NCBI GenBank assembly: GCA_037893245.1
Contig: JBAIAA010000415.1
Span: 620,001 to 684,000, forward strand
From: Crossaster papposus
Lineage: Eukaryota; Echinodermata; Asteroidea; Velatida; Solasteridae
Direction of reading: 5' to 3'
Length of the DNA: 64,000 bases
A model generated the notes under the pieces. It was not told where the DNA came from, ran no database searches, and saw only the letters and a program-made list of their open reading frames with translations. A program made the position numbers and the translations under genes. Shown here piece after piece: positions 58,174-64,000 of the stretch (the stretch's first letter is position 1; every line of letters starts with the position of its first letter).

Positions 58174-58940
58174 GGTGCATTAGGCGGGAGGGGGGGGGGG
58201 TTGTCGTTGGTTGACAGTTTCATGCGTCCTGGTTTTATAAGACTAACCGTTGTTCTATAAGTGTTGTTCAGTGGTATGTGCCTAAAAACTCCAGCAGTGT
58301 GCCTTAGAGAATTAATCAGAGGCGTTTCTTTGACGAATATTGAAGTGCGTTGGAGCGTAAACAAGAGCAAGGGTTAACAAATTTTCTTACTTTTTTCTAT
58401 TGTTTTTTACTCTTTTTTTTCCTTACCCTGTTTCAAACTGTTTTCTTTTAAACTTTGGCACTTTCGTAAATCCAATCGACTTCAGACTTGACATACATAA
58501 GATGTATGCCGAACATTTTTATCGCAATTACGTAATTGGGTGTCAAGATACATCACGTTGAATGTGTTTGAAGCCCTACATGTATTTATCTACACACACC
58601 TTCAATTGAGTAAATATTGAGTGTGTACAAAGAGGGGGGTGTGTTATAACACAATTATAACACGCATCTTGCTAGTTCTGTATTCTGATTGGCTGAAACA
58701 AGGTCACGTGGGGTTAACTAATATAGGCTATTGCATGATATTTGCGCAACCGTGAATTTGCAGGAAATAGTTCCCGAAGCAGGCAATAGACTTAATTTTT
58801 GTTTACTGTTTACGGCGCCCTCAAGATAATTGCCAGGCTCATCATAAGTTGAAAAATGGCGGGGTCTGGATCAGATCACGATTATTTCATATTTTGGACC
58901 GAGGTGTGTTATAAAAGGCACGTTTATTCCCCCTCGGGCC

Positions 58941-58993
58941 TGTGAGTGACCAGAAGGGGGACCTATTTCCCTCGGCCTTCTGGTCACTCACAG
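58941..58993. repeat. Strong short hairpin
   Basis: CTGTGAGTGACCAGAAGG and its inverse CCTTCTGGTCACTCACAG face each other across about 17 bases. It is near-perfect and could be a young MITE or a folded intronic RNA. Confidence 0.75.
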
Positions 58994-59148
58994 TCCCTAG
59001 GGGGTATAGACGTGCTCTAGTGACCTCAATGCCAGTCCATATGTGTATAATGTTGATATTATGCCGATGCCATCAGGTGTCAAGTTACTGTCCTGACTCT
59101 AATTTTAAAAAGCTACATGTAGATTTAGGATTAATCCCAATCCTACCG

Positions 59149-59262
59149 CTCCCCCCCCCCCCCCTCCCCTCCCCTTCTTCCTCCCCCACCTCCCCCTCCC
59201 CCACCTCCTCCCTTCCCCACCTCCTCCCTTCCCCACCTCCTCCCTCTTCCCTCTCCCCTCTC
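59149..59262. repeat. C/T-rich tract in intron 1
   Basis: A poly-C run is followed by CCTCCCTTCCCCA-type units. It lies 140 bp upstream of the exon 2 acceptor. Glycine-rich minus-strand frames through it are artefacts. Confidence 0.85.
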
Positions 59263-59399
59263 CATCAGGGTGTGTGAACAAATATAAATTGATGGGTTCA
59301 TCAGCACTGTTAGGGTTTATTAACAATTGGGCTCTTTGTGGAAGTTGGCGTATACAAGTAAGTGATTTCATGTTACTGTCTGTGAATTGAATCCCCCAG

Positions 59400-59553
59400 A
59401 GACGCTGAAAGACCTGATCCGTTTCCTTCGACGTGAGGATGAAACATGCGACATTCGCCGCCAGCTTGGCAATGCACAGATACTCCAGAACGACCTGTTG
59501 TACATCACAAAGCAGCACAACAAGGACACAGAGCTGTTTGAAACTTGCATAAG
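59400..59553 (+). CDS. timeless: TIMELESS, second coding exon
   Basis: The acceptor AATCCCCCAG precedes 154 bp starting with AG, which completes the split Glu codon from exon 1. The exon ends in phase 2 at CATAAG/GTCCAG. The peptide carries [20 protein letters not shown] and [11 protein letters not shown]. The arrangement KDLIR-(F/Y)-LR-x-EDE-T-x-D-x-R-x-QLG-x-AQILQ-x-DLL is the hallmark of the N-terminal TIMELESS domain (armadillo-like helices that form the fork-protection scaffold). No stop or frameshift interrupts it. The minus-strand frames at 59105-59617 are merely its complement. Confidence 0.96.
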
Positions 59554-60228
59554 GTCCAGTTGATCTTAATATTTGTGACCAGCTCTGCAAAAATGAGTCT
59601 GATGTCGGAAAATACATTTTTACTTAAAGGGCCGTTTATTGTCTCGGAGGTGATTTTTCTTTCACCAATTAATATTTTTGTTTTAAGGCATTTTGGTTTC
59701 TCCGACACCTATATTTTTGGATCTGATCGATTAAAAAGATTGTTTTGATCCCTAAATTAAATTTAATACACGTTTTGTCATTCTCTTACCATAGCATCTG
59801 ATGAAGCACTACAATTGTAAATCTTCATTTCTTTCAAATTGTAAAAGACCGATGCTTTACACTACAGAGTTGTGCCATATATCAAATGAAAGCTTATTTC
59901 CTGCTTTTTCTGACCAACTGTAAAATTGAATTTTTTTTTTTTTTAACACATCAGACTAATTTTTGCAGAGTGGGTCACATTTATAAATTATCTAAAATTT
60001 GCTTTTTTTGTCCCACCTAAAATCTCACTAAAATGTTGTCCTGTTACAAAATGTCTTATGTAAATCACACGATGATGGGCTTGGGTACAGGATCATAACC
60101 ACAGTCAGTTTCCTTGCACAACTGAAATTTATCAGGGACTCTCCCCCCTCCCCCCCCCCCCCCCCCCCCCCCCTCCTCCCTCCTCTTTGGTTCGGTGATT
60201 GTGTAACATAATTTTTGTGGATTTGTAG
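59554..60228 (+). other. timeless: timeless intron 2
   Basis: It begins GTCCAG and ends TTTGTAG. It contains a poly-C tract at about 60143-60173 close to the acceptor. The acceptor's own pyrimidine tract is weak (TTTTTGTGGATTTGTAG). Confidence 0.85.
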
Positions 60229-60406
60229 GCTTCTCGTTAATCTGACCCAGTCGCCGGAGATATGTTTCCAAAAAGTCCCCGAGGACAAGATGTTCAGGAA
60301 ATACTTCCTAGAAGTCTTGTCTCATCTGCAGTCTTACAAGGAGGCGTTTGCCGACGAGGAGTTGATGGGGCTCCTGGCTCGCAAGCTGAAGAAACTCCTG
60401 GACTTG
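60229..60406 (+). CDS. timeless: TIMELESS, third coding exon
   Basis: The first base completes the Arg codon of exon 2. The next 59 codons include LLVNLTQSPEICF, YFLEVLSHLQSYKEAFAD and LARKLKKLLDL, again matching the family pattern R-L-x-VNLTQ, then F-L-x-VL-x-YLQ-x-YKEAFA. The exon ends in phase 0 at GACTTG/GTAGGT. Together the three exons give about 146 residues against a usual family length near 1200, so most of the gene lies beyond the window. Exon 4 could not be found before position 64000. Confidence 0.95.
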
Positions 60407-60786
60407 GTAGGTGACCAAAATTGTTTAAACAGGCAGAATAAAAGTAGGACTTTTGCAAGCTTTTCTTGAGTAGTTTTCTTCAGAAGCCTCATTTGAAATT
60501 GTCTGTACTGACAACTGTGATCCATCTGCTTCTATAAGCTCTTTGAAGTATTATTGGAAGTACTTTTTCTTCTGGGTTTGCTGAATTAACCCTAACCCTC
60601 CAGGGTATTTTGGCTAGGAACCCTGCCAGATGCAACAAATTGCATACTTTGTCACATTGACTTGTGTGCAGAGTCCAGCCAGGTCAAGCAGTCACCACAG
60701 ATGCACTGTGCTGGATTTGGCAGGGTTAGGGTAAATTAAAGTTCTGGTATTGTGGCTATAGGCTGACTTTCGACTGAAGAAGGATG

Positions 60787-61217
60787 CTCTGTTCCTGGTC
60801 AAGGCACAGATCCTGGTCAAGGCACAGTTCCTGGTCAAGGCACAGTTCCTGGTCAAAGGCACAGTTCCTGGTCAAAGGCACAGTTCCTGGTCAAAGGCAC
60901 AGTTCCTGATCAAAGGCACAGTTCCTGGTCAAAGGCACAGTTCCTGGTCAAAGGCACAGTTCCTGGTCAAAGGCACAGTTCCTGGTCAAAGGCACAGTTC
61001 CTGGCCAAAGGCACTGTTCCTGGCCAAAGGCACAGTTCCTGGCCAAAGGCACAGTTCCTGGCCAAAGGCACAGTTCCTGGCCAAAGGCACAGTTCCTGGC
61101 CAAAGGCACAGTTCCTGGTCAAAGGCACAGTTCCTGGTCAAAGGCACAGTTCCTGGTCAAAGGCACAGTTCCTGGTCAAAGGCACAGTTCCTGGTCAAAG
61201 GCACAGTTCCTGGTCAA
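60787..61217. repeat. 19 bp minisatellite in timeless intron 3
   Basis: The unit GTTCCTGGTCAAAGGCACA is repeated about 22 times. The first units are 18 bp (one A fewer), and a middle block of about seven units has GGCCAAAG instead of GGTCAAAG. A continuous frame runs through only the first few units, so this is not judged coding. Confidence 0.93.
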
Positions 61218-61634
61218 TTGTAAGTGTTTGTACATGTACATCCTGTGTGTGTGTCCCCACTCAAACAATACCACTGGCCAGTCATCACTACACTGATCCT
61301 GAATAATGCATTGACCCATCTGTACCAAATCAATGCAATGCATTGACCCATCTGTACTAAAGTCAATCAAACTTCAACTGTTGGAGTTTAGTACTGTTAG
61401 GTTCAGTACAGTGTACCAATAATTACTGAACCTGTGTGAGCTTTTAAAGTTTGTTAGGTTTGGTATGCTTTCTAGTGCGATAGCCTAGGGGGTTAGGGCT
61501 TTACTCAAATTTTGAATAAATGTAATTTAATTGTTGAATTACTTGTATCAATAACTAAGGGTATGCATTGAAAACGGGTTATTACCCAAGTTTCCGACGG
61601 CTGATGTATGAAACTGGTTTCAGATTATAGGATC

Positions 61635-62715
61635 GGGTATAAGGCCGTGCCGGGTACCCGGGTACCCGTAACCCGACCGCTGATTGCGGGTACCCGGCTC
61701 CAATTTATCGATTTTATTACCCGAAACTGCCTTTGTAAATGTTGACACATTATTTCAGAAAGGCAAGCGTCTTTTATGTTCATTGCGTGCCGATAAATTG
61801 TTAGAAAACATCTGAGTAAAACGTCTTTACCGACAATTTCCCGACGTCTAGATAGCAGCCTAACGGATGATTGTGCTTTCTTTGTAGTCATTGTGATAAA
61901 AAAATGCCTTTGAAGTCTATTTACCGACAATTCTGACAGCTGCTATAACTTGCGGCTGACATTGTATCAGTGTTTTGTTGAAGTTGTCCTTTGAGTAAGT
62001 TTTTCCGAGGTTTACTTTTTGGAAAATGTGCTGAATTAATTCACGATCCCATGGACCAGTACCTGGAATGTGGTTTTGAAACCTGATACTGCAGGAGAGG
62101 TATTTGGTTCTATTGTATCAACTCTGCGGCCAGCCCGGCAGATCTGCGGTCGGCTTTTTTGCTACATTTCGTGTCGGCTCACTCAAAGGATTTAGTTCAT
62201 TGAACCTTATTTATTTTGGAAATAGACGTGCCACTGTAGACGTGCAATTATGGGGAGCGGCAAGTCAATTTATTTACAAACATTTATTACAAGCTGAGAG
62301 TAAACTCCACGCAATACGGGATCGCTGTTGACAATCTGGCTCTGAAAACCGCGCACTTAACTTATCTTGTTTTGTTTTTTTAACTGGACCGCCAGACTAC
62401 TTAGAAAAGGGTTTTGACTAGACCGCATATGTTTTGAGTGACTAGAATTTGTTTGCGTCGAACCCCGAGTTGCAAAGTAGGCCCGTGCATTTGTTTAGTT
62501 GCGGAATGCAGGGGAAGTAAGCACGCCATGCCAGCGTGGCAGTCGCGCTGCAGCTTGCTAGTGGAGTGAGCGGGGATGTACATGTACATGCACGTGCCGA
62601 CGCGACGCGGTGTATACTTCCGGGTTTTTGTTATGATTCTAATAATAGTCACGGGTGCCCGGGTACCCGCCCGTGACGGGAATAGGGTACCCGGGTCCCG
62701 TACTACCCGTAAACG
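61635..62715. repeat. Segment bounded by GGGTACCCG clusters
   Basis: GGGTACCCGGGTACCCG words cluster at about 61655-61695 and again, partly inverted, at about 62650-62710. Such ends resemble certain hAT-type elements with CGGGTACCC termini, but the ends do not pair clearly. The interior frames (62104-62331, 62401-62718 minus) are unrecognised. Confidence 0.4.
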
Positions 62716-63069
62716 CACACCCTTAATCGGGTACCAACTTTACAAATTACTGAATAGTTTCTCAAACTATGGAAAAAGAAAGGTTTTAAATGCCATTCAT
62801 GGGGGATTTAAAAAAAATGAAAAACAGGGACCATGGAAAACCAATATAGATTACATGTTTATGTGTATTTTATAATGCGTGATAGATGACGCTCGGAAAA
62901 GTTGCAGTTTGCACCATAAAGCTGTAAAGCCCTTCTGACAACTTCCGGGATTTGAATTTAAGAGTTTTTTGTTTTTACCCAAGTACCAGGGTACCTGTGT
63001 TTTACTTCAGTACTAATGCACACCGTCAATCATAATAGCTTGTGATTTATGTTGTTATTTGTTTCGGCA

Positions 63070-63310
63070 TTAACCAGTTTGCGCCGGGATTATTTTAACA
63101 TCACCGAGCCAAGGCGCGATATGATTTTTAACGAAACTCGATCCGAGGCGGGTTGTGGCCGGTGGTACCGGGAAGCACACCCACTCATTTCCGGCCTTGC
63201 TCGCTGCTAACAGACATTTCTGACCTTGCTCGTGACGTGTTTATGCGTCATCCGTTTTGAAGCTGGGGAAGATTTTGCGTGTATATACGTCCTCCGGCGC
63301 GAACTGGTAA
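63070..63310. mobile_element. 240 bp MITE, second copy
   Basis: Matches 57934-58173 along its length (shared GGGATTATTT, CATCACCGAGCC, TACCGGGAAGCACACCCA, TTTATGCGTCATCCGTTT). Confidence 0.88.
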
Positions 63311-63422
63311 AAAACAATCACATGACATAAACATTTTTTAAAAACAGGACAAAGTTCGAGAGGCATGCCTGAAATTTAAAAAAAAAGGGACCCAAAGGCC
63401 GTCAATTCTAATGCCTCTGTGT

Positions 63423-63775
63423 GGAGTGCCGTGGTCTAGTTGTCTGGAGCCTTGAATATCCATTCTTTGGGTATAGCTGCAGGTTGTGGGTTCGAGTCTG
63501 GCCTGGGACTATGGCAAGGGACAAGGCACTTTGTCACTCATTGCTTCTCTCCACCCAGGAGTAAATGGGTACCTGTCAGGGGCAGAGATGGTTGATGTAG
63601 CTGCTTTGCGCCGAAACGGCAGCATTGACCTGGAGACTCCCCTTGGAGCTGATGAGATGGTATTTGGAATGTTTTGTGGGCCCAATGAGCAGGTGCTATA
63701 ATGATTGCGCCAGGAGTGTCAAATTGGACAGACATGGTGCACTGTAAATGTCCACTATTATTATTATTATTTTAT
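63423..63775 (+). mobile_element. Full-length tRNA-derived SINE
   Basis: The head has an A-box (TGGTCTAGTTGTCTGG) and B-box (GGTTCGAGTC) about 45 bases apart. The body carries AAGGCACTTTGTCACTCATT and GAGTAAATGGGTACCTG, wording shared by SINEs of many marine invertebrates. The tail ends GTAAATGTCCACTATTATTA with short ATT repeats, typical of a retroposed 3' end. The 71-codon plus-strand frame within it is not a gene. Confidence 0.82.
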
Positions 63776-63921
63776 TATGTGAATTTACTAGCATGAGATG
63801 CCCGTTTTAGATAAAAAGTGTTGAGAAAAAGTGATGCCGAAATGTGATTCTCAGATGTTATCGTTGTGTCTTTGTGTATCGGAGTGTAATATTAAGGCTG
63901 GAGAACACATTGAGGGGTTGT

Positions 63922-64000
63922 TTAACCAGTTCGCACCGGAGGTCGTATATACATGTACACGCAAAGTTTTTTCCCAGATTCAAAACGAGTGACGCATTGA
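63922..64000. mobile_element. 240 bp MITE, third copy, cut by window edge
   Basis: TTAACCAGTTCGCACCGG starts an inverted copy of 57934-58173; the following GCAAAG and GACGCA words match the other copies read backwards. Confidence 0.75.

Larger units (their letters stand above)
57897..59399 (+). other. timeless: timeless intron 1
   Basis: It begins GTGAGA and ends CCCCCAG. It contains a 240 bp MITE (57934-58173), a lone unit of the repeat at 21690-22090 (about 58440-58510), a strong hairpin (58941-58993) and a C/T-rich tract (59149-59262). Confidence 0.85.
60407..64000 (+). other. timeless: timeless intron 3 (continues past window)
   Basis: It begins GTAGGT. No acceptor followed by TIMELESS-like sequence was seen before the edge. 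It holds a 19 bp minisatellite, GGGTACCCG-rich segments, two MITE copies and a SINE. That an intron continues to the edge is inference. Confidence 0.6.

Noticed and set aside
59105..59617. 170-codon minus-strand ORF
   Set aside because: It is antisense to timeless exon 2 and to the C/T-rich intron tract. The plus-strand exon has clear family motifs and matching splice phases.
63486..63701. 71-codon plus-strand protein
   Set aside because: It lies wholly inside a SINE whose A-box, B-box, body and ATT tail are recognisable.

Overview
This is a gene-poor, repeat-dominated stretch of an animal nuclear genome. The signs are intron-containing genes with GT/AG junctions, a nuclear-type tRNA-Thr(CGT), tRNA-derived SINEs, many foldback (inverted-repeat) elements, long G/C homopolymers and a 3.1 kb minisatellite. 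The first three coding exons of TIMELESS lie at the right end. Protein similarity and the density of foldback elements suggest a marine invertebrate deuterostome, possibly an echinoderm, but the species cannot be fixed from sequence alone.

Layout. 1-9.6 kb: AT-rich sequence with one plausible minus-strand exon (2789-2911), a foldback element (3299-4580) carrying a smaller insertion, and a terminal-inverted-repeat element (7771-9174) with a gene fragment. 9.6-15.1 kb and 20.4-25.8 kb share several repeat blocks, most of them collinear, and look like an old segmental duplication. Foldback elements sit in the first copy only, and the empty site is readable in the second. 16-19.9 kb: two small ORFs and a nested pair of inverted-repeat elements with a perfect TTA target duplication. 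24.1-25.4 kb: a stop-riddled protein-primed family-B DNA polymerase relic (Polinton/Maverick-like) on the minus strand. 25.8-34 kb: repeats, a SINE head, and a signal-peptide ORF cut by a second copy of the 3.3 kb foldback element. There is also a 1.1 kb palindrome interrupted by a 125 bp hairpin with a 6 bp target duplication.

34.4-39.1 kb: a 4.7 kb element with TACACACTAA ends, subterminal GGTGCAAA repeats and candidate minus-strand exons. 40-47 kb: C-rich tracts and nested foldback elements. One of these is a 2.4 kb palindrome with about two dozen TGACGTCA (CRE-type) sites inside a 3.4 kb element. 48.5-49.4 kb: a 500 bp MITE and the tRNA-Thr gene. 50.0-55.1 kb: a 1.23 kb palindrome, then 182 copies of a 17 bp minisatellite, then a few units of the same repeat in opposite orientation.

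57.8-64 kb: the 5' part of timeless on the plus strand. Three exons encode about 146 residues, with introns holding a 19 bp minisatellite, copies of a 240 bp MITE, and a SINE. The gene runs out of the right edge.

The only convincingly functional genes are timeless and tRNA-Thr. Everything else is mobile-element derived, fragmentary or unrecognised.
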